A stretch of 64,000 nucleotides of DNA. Source: Zobellia amurskyensis. Its GTDB lineage: Bacteria > Bacteroidota > Bacteroidia > Flavobacteriales > Flavobacteriaceae. Shown here in pieces: positions 29,932 to 39,242 of this stretch. The notes beneath the pieces were generated by a model. The model had not been told where the DNA came from. It ran no database searches and was given only the letters and a program-made list of their open reading frames with translations. The stretch is from NCBI RefSeq assembly GCF_009725985.1, contig NZ_RCNR01000007.1, positions 1 to 64,000 of the forward strand. The letters run 5' to 3'. The translations under genes and the position numbers were made by a program. Every line of letters begins with the position of its first letter. Position 1 is the stretch's first letter.

Positions 29932-30516
29932 ATGACAATTAAGAAAAAAATACTAAAATTCACATTTTTTATCGTGGCCGTTGGTCTTATTTTTTCACTT
30001 GGCTATTATTACTATTTAAGAAGTACTTGGAATAGCTTTGTTACTGAAAAAGAATTGACCGAATTTGTCACAAAAGTAAAGTTCGCAAAAGAGTTACCAG
30101 AACGATTTTATGAATTGTACGAACAAGAGCATCCCAATATTTTAACTTCTAGCTTAAATCAACAAATAGGAAGTGGTTTGTTTTCAAAAGACTTTATCAA
30201 AAGCCCAAGTCTTTTGGCCGCTATGATTTCGGAATACAGCAGACAGGATAAAGATTCTACAAGATTGTCAAACAAAAAGGCCTACGTTCTAGCTTGGAAA
30301 TTAGAAGAAGAAACAACCCAAAAGGAGTGTTTAAACTGGGTTTTAGAGAACTATAAATTTGATTTGTATATTCATGGAATCAATGAAGTTTCAAATTTTT
30401 ACTTTAAAAAAGCGATTTTTGACCTTAGCGATAGGGAACTACAAGACATTATTGCTTTAATGCAAAAACCGAGCATTGTTAATGTTCCTGATCGGTCTAA
30501 TGAAGATTTACACTGA
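29932..30516 (+). CDS. Small membrane-anchored protein resembling a truncated GT51 transglycosylase domain
   Basis: 194 residues with a single N-terminal membrane helix (about 9-29) followed by an extracytoplasmic domain. Residues about 118-180 line up by eye with the second half of the GT51 peptidoglycan glycosyltransferase: V-L-A-W-K-L-E-E-E, T-Q-K-E-C-L-N-W-V-L-E-N, H-G-I-N-E-V-S-N-F-Y-F-K-K, L-S-D-R-E-L-Q-D-I-I-A-L and K-P-S-I-V-N-V. The classical G-G-S-T-I-T-Q-Q motif is not seen; the earlier part (L-P-E-R-F-Y-E-L-Y) only loosely recalls the first catalytic block. No transpeptidase domain follows. It may be inactive or act on another glycan. It is the only plus-strand gene in this region, with divergent and convergent VCBS genes on either side. 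Confidence 0.55.
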   Translation: MTIKKKILKFTFFIVAVGLIFSLGYYYYLRSTWNSFVTEKELTEFVTKVKFAKELPERFYELYEQEHPNILTSSLNQQIGSGLFSKDFIKSPSLLAAMISEYSRQDKDSTRLSNKKAYVLAWKLEEETTQKECLNWVLENYKFDLYIHGINEVSNFYFKKAIFDLSDRELQDIIALMQKPSIVNVPDRSNEDLH

Positions 30517-30519
30517 AAA

Positions 30520-31875
30520 TTAATGCAAAGTATTTTCTAATCTTGCCCAAGAAATATTTTGATTAACTGAAATGCTTGACTGTTTCGGCCCAATCTCCAA
30601 ATTGAACGCACCTAAAAAAACATCTAAATCACCGTCATTATCAAAATCGTTTACATCAATAGTTTGCCATCTAAAATCTGGTAGCCCATTAATAGATTTT
30701 GGTGTGAATTTTAATTCTTCTTCATTGAGTAAAAATTGAACACTTCTAAACTTAGGATCGGTAAAATCCCCAAAATTGGAAACCGTAAGGATATCATTAT
30801 CGCCATCTAAATCAAAATCTTCTACCACTACTTTACTAACTCCATGAATAGGATAGAAATAATCTTCAGTAAACCCTAGATTACCCCTATTCAGAAGAAC
30901 ACGTACTCCATGAAAATTTTTGAGAACCGTAGACAGGTCGGAATTATCACCATTACCTATAATAATATCCTTTAGTCCATCACCATTCATATCCCTTAAC
31001 TGAAAATCTACAGAGCCAAAGGCCGGTTGAAATTGAACTACTTTTTGACCACTAAAGGTATTATTCCCGTAATCCCAAATCATGATATATTCATGTTCTT
31101 GAGCAAACAAAACCACAATTTCATCTTTATCATCGTCATCCATATTAGCCATTTGCACCTTTATTGCTCCGGACAAAGGGTGAATTATCTTTTTACTGTA
31201 GGTTCCATTTTTTAAATTTTCGTATAGAGAGAAATCTCCAATATTGTTACCATAATTACACACAAACACATCGTCATATCCATCAGAATTAATATCATGA
31301 ATCAAAAAATCCACTGGTCTTATTAAACCATCGATAATATTATTCCCGATTTTCAGTTTTCCTTTTGCCTCATCTGAGGGATTCATGAAACCGATTGTTA
31401 ATACATAATCTAAAGAATCTTTAAATGCTACTTTAACAGGTGGACTATCCAATTTTTCGTTACTAAGAATATGGCCTTTTGCATCTACTGTTAATAATTC
31501 AGAAGTACTTGCATTCCCTAAAAATAGATTTCCATTTTCATCATTATAGGAAGTCATTGAAAGCACTGACAAAGAATCCTGCGAAAACAAATGAGCCTCA
31601 AATAAAGTACTTTTCTCTTGATCTTTGATTAAGTATTTGGGAATAGTACTTTCAGATTCATTCAAGTAATAATGTACTATTTTATCCCAATCTTCTTGAG
31701 ACATTGTAGGTTCTAAATCTTCTAGCGTTTCACCATCACCATAAGAATATATTGGTCCGTGAGACATTCCCATTTTCAATCCCATACTTGGCAATATTTT
31801 TTCTCCCCAAACTCTTCTTGGCACTATTGCAGGTTCTGGAGCAAGATGACATGTGGCACAATGGAATTCAGCCAA
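30520..31875 (-). CDS. Haem-motif VCBS repeat protein; export signal out of frame
   Basis: The open frame runs 451 codons from a TTG. Near its N-terminus is the haem-c motif C-A-T-C-H followed by P-E-P, as in diheme or cytochrome-c-like domains of Planctomycete-type and Bacteroidota proteins. The remainder has VCBS/FG-GAP repeats with D-x-D-x-D-G loops (D-M-N-G-D-G-L-K-D, D-L-D-G-D-N-D, D-F-D-N-D-G-D-L-D). Such a protein must be exported to gain haem or calcium, yet the TTG start gives no signal peptide. A lipoprotein signal exists just upstream in another frame (31876-31958), joined to this frame by one missing T in a T8 run. So the gene is probably 30520-31958 with a frameshift. Its role is unknown; it lies downstream of the second SusC/SusD pair. 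Confidence 0.7.
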   Translation of the reverse strand: MAEFHCATCHLAPEPAIVPRRVWGEKILPSMGLKMGMSHGPIYSYGDGETLEDLEPTMSQEDWDKIVHYYLNESESTIPKYLIKDQEKSTLFEAHLFSQDSLSVLSMTSYNDENGNLFLGNASTSELLTVDAKGHILSNEKLDSPPVKVAFKDSLDYVLTIGFMNPSDEAKGKLKIGNNIIDGLIRPVDFLIHDINSDGYDDVFVCNYGNNIGDFSLYENLKNGTYSKKIIHPLSGAIKVQMANMDDDDKDEIVVLFAQEHEYIMIWDYGNNTFSGQKVVQFQPAFGSVDFQLRDMNGDGLKDIIIGNGDNSDLSTVLKNFHGVRVLLNRGNLGFTEDYFYPIHGVSKVVVEDFDLDGDNDILTVSNFGDFTDPKFRSVQFLLNEEELKFTPKSINGLPDFRWQTIDVNDFDNDGDLDVFLGAFNLEIGPKQSSISVNQNISWARLENTLH

Positions 31876-31958
31876 TTTTTTACCTTCTTCATGCTTGTTA
31901 TTACTAGTACAGTTTATTAAAAAACAACATAATAAAGCCCTAAAAAAAATTTAATCAT
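31876..31958 (-). pseudogene. Displaced lipoprotein signal of the haem-motif VCBS gene (frameshift at a T8 run)
   Basis: ATG 31958 begins M-I-K-F-F and then reaches a run of eight T (31949-31942 on the minus strand). Read as is, this frame stops after about 13 residues. With nine T it would continue A-L-L-C-C-F-L-I-N-C-T-S-N-N-K and join the haem-motif frame, giving a normal lipobox (L-I-N-C). This points to a one-base deletion, a phase-variable tract or a sequencing error. Confidence 0.6.
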
Positions 31959-32072
31959 CCAAATATATATTTCTTACTTAATCTGGTATTACATTTAAAA
32001 TCTCTAATTTCAAATTAACTCTATAACCTTCTGAAAACCTCTAAAATAGGGCTTGAAATCCTAATAAAAAGA

Positions 32073-32104
32073 AAAACGGTAAGGTTTTTAAATCCTACCG
32101 TTTT
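32073..32104 (-). terminator. Terminator hairpin after susD of PUL 2
   Basis: On the plus strand AAACGGTAAGG and CCTACCGTTT pair with one bulged base around an A/T loop. It lies about 28 bases beyond the susD stop on the minus strand, with A-rich sequence at the low-coordinate side that becomes a U-run in the minus transcript. Confidence 0.7.
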
Positions 32105-32131
32105 AATCTAACTAACTCAACAAACTATTCT

Positions 32132-33778
32132 TTAATTACCAAGGTTAGGATTTTTTTCTATTTCCTGCTGTGGTATGGGTGCATAATAATTATCAGTTCC
32201 CAAAGATCCCAGAACAGGGTTTGAAGCCGTAGTCAATGGCTTTGGTGAACCAACACCATTCTCATCATACGTGGTTCCAATAGAAACTTGGGGATTTCTA
32301 CTGCCCAATGCTTCTGCCACCTTTTCTTTACGTACCAAATCGTTCCAACGGATAAACTCACCCGCAAATTCCCATTTTCTTTCTGTAAATGCCAAATCTT
32401 GCAAACTACCATCTCCGGCTGTTAGATCACTTGCGTCCGGTGTATTAATATCAAGTCCTTCAGCTCTTCTATGAACCATATTGAGGGCTTCCCACGCATC
32501 AGCACTTTCCGACCCAGCTTCACCAGAAGCTTCAGCATAAATTAACAATACCTCTGCATACCTCATATACAGATCACTTCTTAAGGTTTGAAATTCATTC
32601 CAATCCCCATCGGCTAAATCACCTACGATTTTTCTAAAAATAGGATTTTGCTGATCCTTAAACTCTTCCCAAGGAATAACCTTATCTGGTGTACCCGCTG
32701 TAATTGTAATTGCAGGTGGGTTTTTAGAATTATCTACAGTAACAGGTAATTCATCATAGTAAGTCGCTTCTTTTCTAGCGCCTTCCGGCATATCTTCAAA
32801 AAATCTAATTTCAGCAAACGTTTCTTGCCAACCTGCAAAATCTGAAGGTAATCCTAATTTACCCATCTTACGATTGGTAAGGTTCCCTCCTGAATTGCTA
32901 TATGCAATTGTAAACACTCCTTCTTGACTAAATTTTCCTGCCAACGACCATAATTTAGCTAAATCCGGCTCTAGCCCAAAACCGTGCTCTGCCGCATTAT
33001 CAATAACAGATTTAGCACTTGACGCTGCCAGCGCATATTTACCGGTATCATTTAGTGGAAAACCAGCCCAATCCATATATAGTCTTGCCAAAAAAGCTCT
33101 AGCAGTTCCTTTACTTGGTGTTGTAGAACCAACAAACTGACTCTTAACTGGTAATCTTGTTTCTGCCTCTAAGAGATCACTCTCTATTTGTTCAAAAACT
33201 TCTAATTGCGAAGCCAATGGTGATTGCTGAGACGCATCTACCGTTAAGACTAACGGTATTCTACCATGAATACGCATTAAGTGGTTAAACATTATCGCTC
33301 TTAAAAAGTAAGTTTCACCAATTAATCTTTCTTGCTTTTCAGGGTTGGGCTGACCAGTTCCTGGAACAAGTAATGTTTGGCCCTCCACACTTTGAAGTAC
33401 CGTATTTGCCGCACGAACCATCTCAAAAACTCCATTCCAATTTGTAAGGGTTCGAGAGTTTTCAGGTGTTACAAATCGTTGATCGTACTCTCTAAAATCC
33501 GCTTTGTTACTGGCAACATGCGTTGTAATATCATCTCCTGACCAACCGTTTACATAAAAAGTAGACATCCAAGCTGCTTTGTTCAACTTACCATAAATAC
33601 CAGTTACCCCTAACTCTAACTGTGGCATAGAAGTGTATTCTGAAACCAGTACTTGCGAGGATAAAGGAGCTTCCTCAATATCAAACTGCTCGCAGCTATT
33701 GAAATTCAATGCTAAAGCTGCGAGTATAGAAACTCTAGAAAGCACCTTAAGCGATTTATATATTTTTATTGTTTTCAT
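32132..33778 (-). CDS. susD: SusD-like glycan-binding lipoprotein (PUL 2)
   Basis: The start is set at ATG 33778, which gives the lipoprotein signal with C29 in F-N-S-C; an upstream ATG at 33805 would add nine residues before it. RagB/SusD features: Y-F-L-R-A-I-M-F-N-H-L-M-R near residue 140, A-R-A-F-L-A-R-L-Y-M-D-W, late R-K-W-E-F-A-G-E-F-I-R-W-N-D-L-V-R-K, and the C-terminal Y-Y-A-P-I-P-Q-Q-E-I-E-K-N-P-N-L. It pairs with the SusC gene 30 bases upstream. The ligand is not deducible; no glycoside hydrolase is directly attached to this pair. Confidence 0.94.
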   Translation of the reverse strand: MKTIKIYKSLKVLSRVSILAALALNFNSCEQFDIEEAPLSSQVLVSEYTSMPQLELGVTGIYGKLNKAAWMSTFYVNGWSGDDITTHVASNKADFREYDQRFVTPENSRTLTNWNGVFEMVRAANTVLQSVEGQTLLVPGTGQPNPEKQERLIGETYFLRAIMFNHLMRIHGRIPLVLTVDASQQSPLASQLEVFEQIESDLLEAETRLPVKSQFVGSTTPSKGTARAFLARLYMDWAGFPLNDTGKYALAASSAKSVIDNAAEHGFGLEPDLAKLWSLAGKFSQEGVFTIAYSNSGGNLTNRKMGKLGLPSDFAGWQETFAEIRFFEDMPEGARKEATYYDELPVTVDNSKNPPAITITAGTPDKVIPWEEFKDQQNPIFRKIVGDLADGDWNEFQTLRSDLYMRYAEVLLIYAEASGEAGSESADAWEALNMVHRRAEGLDINTPDASDLTAGDGSLQDLAFTERKWEFAGEFIRWNDLVRKEKVAEALGSRNPQVSIGTTYDENGVGSPKPLTTASNPVLGSLGTDNYYAPIPQQEIEKNPNLGN

Positions 33779-33808
33779 ATTTTCGAAATATTTTTCTATT
33801 AGCATTTT

Positions 33809-36800
33809 TTAAAATCCAACCTTAATACCCAATGTATAAGTTCTTGGATTAGGATAAGCTCCTACATCTATACCAGGAGCAACATCTGCATTTCCTTGAT
33901 CACTCCTTCTAGAAGATAACTCTGGATCATAACCACTATAGTCGGTTATTAAAAATAAATTTTGTCCACCACCATACAATTTCAACGTTGTACCAGTAGT
34001 CCCTGCAATATCAGTAAATGTATATCCTATAGTCAGGTTACTTAATCTAACGAAATCACCCTTTTCAATATATCTTGAAGAATTAAACAACTGTACGGTT
34101 GCAGGCGTATCAGTTTCATTTGTTGGCGTCCATTGATTTATCTGATCCGCAGACATGAAACTTCTTGAATCTCCTGCACCACCTGTAATACCTGCTCGCA
34201 TTATGTTGTATATATCAAACCCATGAGAACCATTTAAGAAAAAGTTGATATCCCAGTTTTTATAATTGATGGTATTATTAAAACCCCAAGTAAGCGTAGG
34301 TGTTCCATTACCTATGGCCCCAAAAGCAATCTCTCCGTTCTCATCTCTCAAATATTTAGCATCACCTGGTTTTTTACCAACTGCTGCCGCAGCGCTAGCT
34401 TCCGAACTCTTCCACGTTCCTAAAAAAGTAGCCCCGTTTAATTGACCTAATGGTTCACCTAACTGAATAATATTTACCACCCGTGCTTGTCCACCAGGAG
34501 CTTGGTACAAACCATCAATTTGTTGAAGTCCATCGAATAATTGCGTTACTTCATTTTTAACATAAGATACTGCAAAGTTTGCATTCCAATTTAGATTATC
34601 ATTTTGGATAATATCATAGCCCAACGCAATGTCAATACCCAAGTTTTCAACTTCACCTACATTCCTGTTAATGGTTCCTCCACCATTGGTTCCGGATACA
34701 GGCACATTTAAAAGTAAATCAGAAGTTAATTTTTTGAATCCATCAATGCTAAAATTACCTCTGCCTTCATTAAATCCAAGATCTATCCCCACATTAGTTT
34801 GTGTAGTAGTTTCCCATGTAAGATCTTCATTCGCGAAATTTAGTATAAACAGACCTGGAGATTGCGCCCCTCCACTATAAGCGTAACCATTGTTATCCAA
34901 ATTAGCGAAAGTACCATAGGTATTAATTCCTTGGTTTCCTACCTGACCCCAACCAGCTCTCAACTTTAAATTATTGATGAAACCAGAACCTTCTGAAGAG
35001 TTAATAATATTATAACCGGCAGCAATTGATGGAAATAGACCCCATTTTTTACCCGGTCTAAAAACAGACGACCCATCATAACGAGCTGTTGCCGTAATAG
35101 ATAAATTATCATCCAATACATACTCGCCACGCAACATGAATGAGGATAGTTCTCTTTCATCAAAATCGTTGCTTATAGAAAAGCCTGAAGCCGTTTCGCC
35201 AAAATAAAAGCCATCCGCCAACAAGAGATTATCAGCATTATAAGTGTTCGTTTGAATTTTTGTATTAGAGTATTCCTGAACTCCCGTCAATTTTATATTG
35301 TGTTTATCGTTAAATAGCTTTTGCCAAGAAAAAATATTACTTAATTGATATATAGTATTTTTGTTGTTTCTATAGTTTGCATCAGGAATATCATCAGACC
35401 CTTCAACGGCAAATCTTTGAACGTTTAAATTATTGATTTGTGCACCAGCCACCATGCTATAGCTGAAATTATCATTGAACTTATAGGTGGCGTTTAACGC
35501 AGTACTAATTCTTTCGTCTACATCACTCGCATCCGTTTCGTTCAATGTTAAAACAGGGTTTAAGTTCAAAGAACCAATACCTCTAGATGACCTTCTGTTA
35601 TATAGACCGTTAGAATCATAAATAGGAGTAGTGGGGTCCCAGGTGTTTGCCTTATACATTATACTGCCTTGCCCGTTACCAAAAGACTCAAAGTTATTTT
35701 TCTTTTCACCACGACTACCGAAAATATTTAATCCAACTTTAAATCTATCAGTAATTTGAGCGTCTATATTTGACCTAAGTGACAATTGCTGATAGCCGGT
35801 ATTTATAACGATACCTTCTTCATCCCTGTAATTACCGGATAAGAAATAACGTATTTTACCTTCGGAACCACTTGCAGAAATCTGTAAATTTTTACTGAAG
35901 CCTGTTCTTAATACTTCATCTTGATAATTGGTACCTCCATTTGTATCAAAACCGGCAATTTCAGCATCTGTGAAAGTAGGGTTTTGACCGATACTTAATT
36001 TCCTAATATTCTCTATTCTAGCAAAATCACCTACATTTTCAGCCAAAGTTGGCAACAATCCAGAAACTTGAGATATAGAAGTGAAAAAGTCAACATTAAT
36101 TTTCCCCTTACCAGAACCTTTTTTGGTAGTTACAAGAATAACACCATTAGAACCTCTAACCCCGTAAATAGCGGTTGCAGAGGCATCTTTCAGCACGTCC
36201 ATAGAAGCAATATCATTTGGGTTCAACGTACTAAGATCACCTCCCAAAACACCATCAATAACTACTAGAGGATCATTGTTACCCGTAATAGAGTTGACCC
36301 CCCTAATACGAACCTTAATACCACCTCCCGGAGCTCCGTTAGCTTTTGCTACGGTAACACCAGCAGCCCTACCTTGTAGTGCTTCATCAACCCTAGTCAA
36401 TGGCTGGTTTTCAAAAGATTCCGCAGTAACGCGTGAAACAGCTCCTGTAACATCCTTCTTCTTTGTGGTACCATATCCTATTACGACAACTTCTTCTAAC
36501 TGACTGGCATCTTCAGTCAATTGAACATTTATAGATGTCTGGTCACCTACAATAATGTTCTTTGTTGCGTAACCTATATAAGAAATCACCAAAATATCCT
36601 CAGAAGAAGCTTCGATAGTATAATTACCGTCAAAATCAGATTGAGTTCCATTTGTAGAACCTTTCACTAAAATATTCGCTCCTGGAACAGGAACACCATC
36701 CCCATCTGTAACGTTTCCTGTGACAGCTTGTTGCGCATACAGTCCCTGCATCCCCACTGTTGTTAGGAAGAGCGCTAAAAGACAGCTTTTCCTTAATAGT

Positions 36801-36820
36801 TGTTTAAAGTGTTGTTTCAT
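33809..36820 (-). CDS. susC: SusC-like TonB-dependent outer-membrane transporter (PUL 2)
   Basis: 1003 residues. Signal peptide ends near G-L-Y-A-Q at residue 30; carboxypeptidase-D-like domain about 33-110; V-V-I-G-Y-G-T; plug domain about 120-240 with I-R-G-V-N-S-I and I-Y-G-V-R-G-S-N-G-V-I-L-V-T-T-K; barrel to the C-terminal aromatic G-I-K-V-G-F. It forms a surface transporter with the following SusD. It differs from the PUL 1 SusC in length and sequence, so it likely handles a different oligosaccharide, perhaps one generated by the P450/sulfatase block upstream. Substrate unknown. Confidence 0.95.
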   Translation of the reverse strand: MKQHFKQLLRKSCLLALFLTTVGMQGLYAQQAVTGNVTDGDGVPVPGANILVKGSTNGTQSDFDGNYTIEASSEDILVISYIGYATKNIIVGDQTSINVQLTEDASQLEEVVVIGYGTTKKKDVTGAVSRVTAESFENQPLTRVDEALQGRAAGVTVAKANGAPGGGIKVRIRGVNSITGNNDPLVVIDGVLGGDLSTLNPNDIASMDVLKDASATAIYGVRGSNGVILVTTKKGSGKGKINVDFFTSISQVSGLLPTLAENVGDFARIENIRKLSIGQNPTFTDAEIAGFDTNGGTNYQDEVLRTGFSKNLQISASGSEGKIRYFLSGNYRDEEGIVINTGYQQLSLRSNIDAQITDRFKVGLNIFGSRGEKKNNFESFGNGQGSIMYKANTWDPTTPIYDSNGLYNRRSSRGIGSLNLNPVLTLNETDASDVDERISTALNATYKFNDNFSYSMVAGAQINNLNVQRFAVEGSDDIPDANYRNNKNTIYQLSNIFSWQKLFNDKHNIKLTGVQEYSNTKIQTNTYNADNLLLADGFYFGETASGFSISNDFDERELSSFMLRGEYVLDDNLSITATARYDGSSVFRPGKKWGLFPSIAAGYNIINSSEGSGFINNLKLRAGWGQVGNQGINTYGTFANLDNNGYAYSGGAQSPGLFILNFANEDLTWETTTQTNVGIDLGFNEGRGNFSIDGFKKLTSDLLLNVPVSGTNGGGTINRNVGEVENLGIDIALGYDIIQNDNLNWNANFAVSYVKNEVTQLFDGLQQIDGLYQAPGGQARVVNIIQLGEPLGQLNGATFLGTWKSSEASAAAAVGKKPGDAKYLRDENGEIAFGAIGNGTPTLTWGFNNTINYKNWDINFFLNGSHGFDIYNIMRAGITGGAGDSRSFMSADQINQWTPTNETDTPATVQLFNSSRYIEKGDFVRLSNLTIGYTFTDIAGTTGTTLKLYGGGQNLFLITDYSGYDPELSSRRSDQGNADVAPGIDVGAYPNPRTYTLGIKVGF

Positions 36821-37479
36821 AATTGTTCTCTTTAGTTTAAATAGTTTGAGTTAATACATGTGGTTATTTAGTAATGGTATCTTGATATTTTTCTTAATTA
36901 TTTCTTAAATGAAAGTTAGTATTTTTTTGCCCTTAAATTGAGGATACCATAATTTTACACCGATGAAATTATGAATATTAAGGTGCCAATCACTATAAAC
37001 ATCCTAGACAAAAACTAGACAAGTGCTATAAAACTATTGTTTTACTAAAAAGCGACACAAGACTAAAAAACTTATGTTTTATAATAATAGTTGACAAATT
37101 TTATCTTATAGATTAAAGAAATAAAAAACTGATTATCAATATATTAAATACTAAAAATAGATTTAACAAAATATAGATTTGTCAACTCAGAAAACGATGG
37201 GTAATTGGACAAAAACACAATTTTTTGAACAATAAAAACAATATTTAATAATTGTACTCAAACTTAATACTAGACAATATTGAAGTATAGGTCATGATTA
37301 ACCAATCGTAGCACTATTTTATCTTTTGAACATATGTTATGCTAATTTTGACATATCTTATATCTAAATATTATGTTAAAAGATGAAATGCGCGATTATG
37401 GAACAAAAAAAGAGGTGAAAATCACCTCTTTTTTCTAATATGCTCTTTTTTAAGCAATTATATTATACAACCAATTACC
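36821..37479. promoter_or_regulatory. Control region upstream of the second susC
   Basis: About 660 AT-rich bases with no plausible gene. It contains two exact inverted arms, AGTTGACAAAT at 37089-37099 and ATTTGTCAACT at 37177-37187, 77 bases apart, and three copies of CTAGACAA (37008, 37017, 37268, approximate). A terminator for the sulfatase gene lies at its high-coordinate end (37405-37434). The arms and repeats are candidate binding sites for the SusC/SusD regulator. Confidence 0.45.
37405..37434 (-). terminator. Terminator hairpin after the S1 sulfatase gene
   Basis: AAAAAAGAGGTGA pairs exactly with TCACCTCTTTTTT around a short loop, about 45 bases beyond the sulfatase stop on the minus strand. 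The A-run gives a U-tract in the minus-strand transcript. Confidence 0.85.
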
Positions 37480-39084
37480 TTAATCATTGGTTACTTTACT
37501 ACCCCACCAATCATTTTTAGGGTCGAAATCCGGAGACAAAAAGTTGAGTCTCTCTTTCTCTAGGGATGGTAATTTCTTCTCTACTATTTCCTTAAGATAT
37601 GCAGCTTCTTTTTGTAAACTATACTCGGGGTCTTTTGATGGGTATCTTGCCCCAACTTCATCTAAATAGGCGAATAATTGTTCACTTAATTGTTTTTGTA
37701 AATCTGTATGTTCCGAAGCAACATCTGTTAACTCCTCTAAGTCATCTTTAAGGTTGTAAAGCTCTTCTCTATCGTCCTCATAATAATGAATCAATTTCCA
37801 ATCCCCTTTTCTAATAACCGAAGACGGTTCACCTCCTTGGTTGCCATAGTGTGGGTAATGCCAGAACAAAGGACGCTCCTCTAAAGTACCTCCTTTAAGA
37901 ATTGGCAATAAACTTTTCCCATCTACATGTTGTTCGGGTTTTAAATCAACCCCGGCTACATCAAGTATTGTTGGGTAAAAATCGGCTCCAGTTACAGGTT
38001 CTGAGGTAGATGCTCCTGCTTTTACCAACCAAGGAGCTTTGATGAAATATGGCTCACGGATACCTCCTTCAAATTGATATCCCTTCCCTCCTCTTAATGG
38101 CAAATTAGATGTTGAAAATGCATCTCCCGCAGAAACACCACCATTATCTGACGTAAAGACTACCAGTGTATTTTTATCCAAACCTAAAGAATCTAAAGTT
38201 TGCAATACTCTACCGACAGCATCATCCATAGTTTCAACCAAACCTGCATAAACAGGGTTATCCTGGACTTGGCGTATTGGAAGGAATTTAGCCATTTTAT
38301 ACCCTGTATCGGCAATTCCATTTTTCTCAGCTTTTTTCTGATACTTTGCCCATTTCTCCTCGGTAGTCTGAATTGGTCCGTGAACGGCATAAAAAGAGAG
38401 ATAGGCAAAAACAGGCTGACCTGTTTCCGTTGGGTTGTTCTCTTTAAAAAAGTTTACAGTTTCCTCTGCTAAGCACATGGTTAGATTCTCTCCGTCTTTA
38501 TGATGCTCCAAATTTGGGTTGATAAAAGGCGCAAAGTACCCACCATTTGGACTACCTACATCCCAACCTCCTTTATTGATATCAAAACCATGGTCTTCTG
38601 GCCATGAGCCCTTTTCTCCCAAATGCCATTTTCCTGCAAAAAAAGTCTTGTACCCTGCCGCTTTCATGGCCTCTGGCAAAGTCGTTGCTGCAGTTGGAAG
38701 ATTGTGTTCGTACTCTGGTGGAAGTAATTTGTTAAACCTACCTGCTTTTCTCCAATCCGTTCCTGTTTTAGCCCCAATCCAATCCGTAACTCCATGTCTT
38801 GCCGTGAATGTCCCAAGCATGATACTGGCTCTAGATGGACTACAAACCCTACTGGCCGCGTAACCATTAGTGAAATTCATACCCTCATTGGCAATTCTAT
38901 CAATGTTGGGCGTTTCATAAAACTTGCTCCCCGTAACACTCAAGTCATGATACCCATAATCATCTGCTAAAATGAATAACACATTTGGCCTAACGGCCTT
39001 TTCTTCAACTTTCTTTTCGTTATTCTTACAACTCGTCAGAACCATACCGGTTACTGCCAAAATTGAACAGAGCAAATGCTTCAT
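37480..39084 (-). CDS. Family S1 sulfatase lipoprotein
   Basis: 534 residues with a lipoprotein signal (C19 in L-T-S-C). Formylglycine motif C81-S-P-S-R-A-S; metal ligands D41-D42 (L-A-D-D-Y-G-Y); late T-S-D-N-G-G and K-G-Y-Q-F-E-G-G-I-R-E-P blocks. It belongs to the arylsulfatase A-like group common in algal-polysaccharide loci. It lies 158 bases after the dioxygenase gene, beyond a terminator hairpin, so it is probably transcribed on its own. Position in the P450 block suggests a sulfated galactan such as porphyran (L-galactose-6-sulfate) as target, but regiospecificity cannot be read. Confidence 0.88.
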   Translation of the reverse strand: MKHLLCSILAVTGMVLTSCKNNEKKVEEKAVRPNVLFILADDYGYHDLSVTGSKFYETPNIDRIANEGMNFTNGYAASRVCSPSRASIMLGTFTARHGVTDWIGAKTGTDWRKAGRFNKLLPPEYEHNLPTAATTLPEAMKAAGYKTFFAGKWHLGEKGSWPEDHGFDINKGGWDVGSPNGGYFAPFINPNLEHHKDGENLTMCLAEETVNFFKENNPTETGQPVFAYLSFYAVHGPIQTTEEKWAKYQKKAEKNGIADTGYKMAKFLPIRQVQDNPVYAGLVETMDDAVGRVLQTLDSLGLDKNTLVVFTSDNGGVSAGDAFSTSNLPLRGGKGYQFEGGIREPYFIKAPWLVKAGASTSEPVTGADFYPTILDVAGVDLKPEQHVDGKSLLPILKGGTLEERPLFWHYPHYGNQGGEPSSVIRKGDWKLIHYYEDDREELYNLKDDLEELTDVASEHTDLQKQLSEQLFAYLDEVGARYPSKDPEYSLQKEAAYLKEIVEKKLPSLEKERLNFLSPDFDPKNDWWGSKVTND

Positions 39085-39197
39085 ACGTTTCTTAAATTTT
39101 TACGGTGGATAATTTTTTCGATAGGAAAGATACTAAATAATAGTGTTGACGGAATCTCACTTCTTATTGTTTCATCTCCTCAATAACAGGTTACAAA

Positions 39198-39230
39198 ACA
39201 ACACTGCCTCTATAAAAGAGGCAGTGTTGT
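39198..39230 (-). terminator. Terminator hairpin between the dioxygenase and sulfatase genes
   Basis: ACAACACTGCCTC (39198-39210) pairs perfectly with GAGGCAGTGTTGT (39218-39230) around a 7-base loop, 13 bases beyond the dioxygenase stop. The minus-strand transcript continues with a short U-rich stretch. It likely ends the P450 operon. Confidence 0.85.
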
Positions 39231-39242
39231 ATATCGTAAATT

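Noticed and set aside
38519-38863. 114-codon plus-strand frame inside the sulfatase gene
   Set aside because: Fully antisense to a sulfatase with intact active-site motifs; no start context or neighbour supports it.
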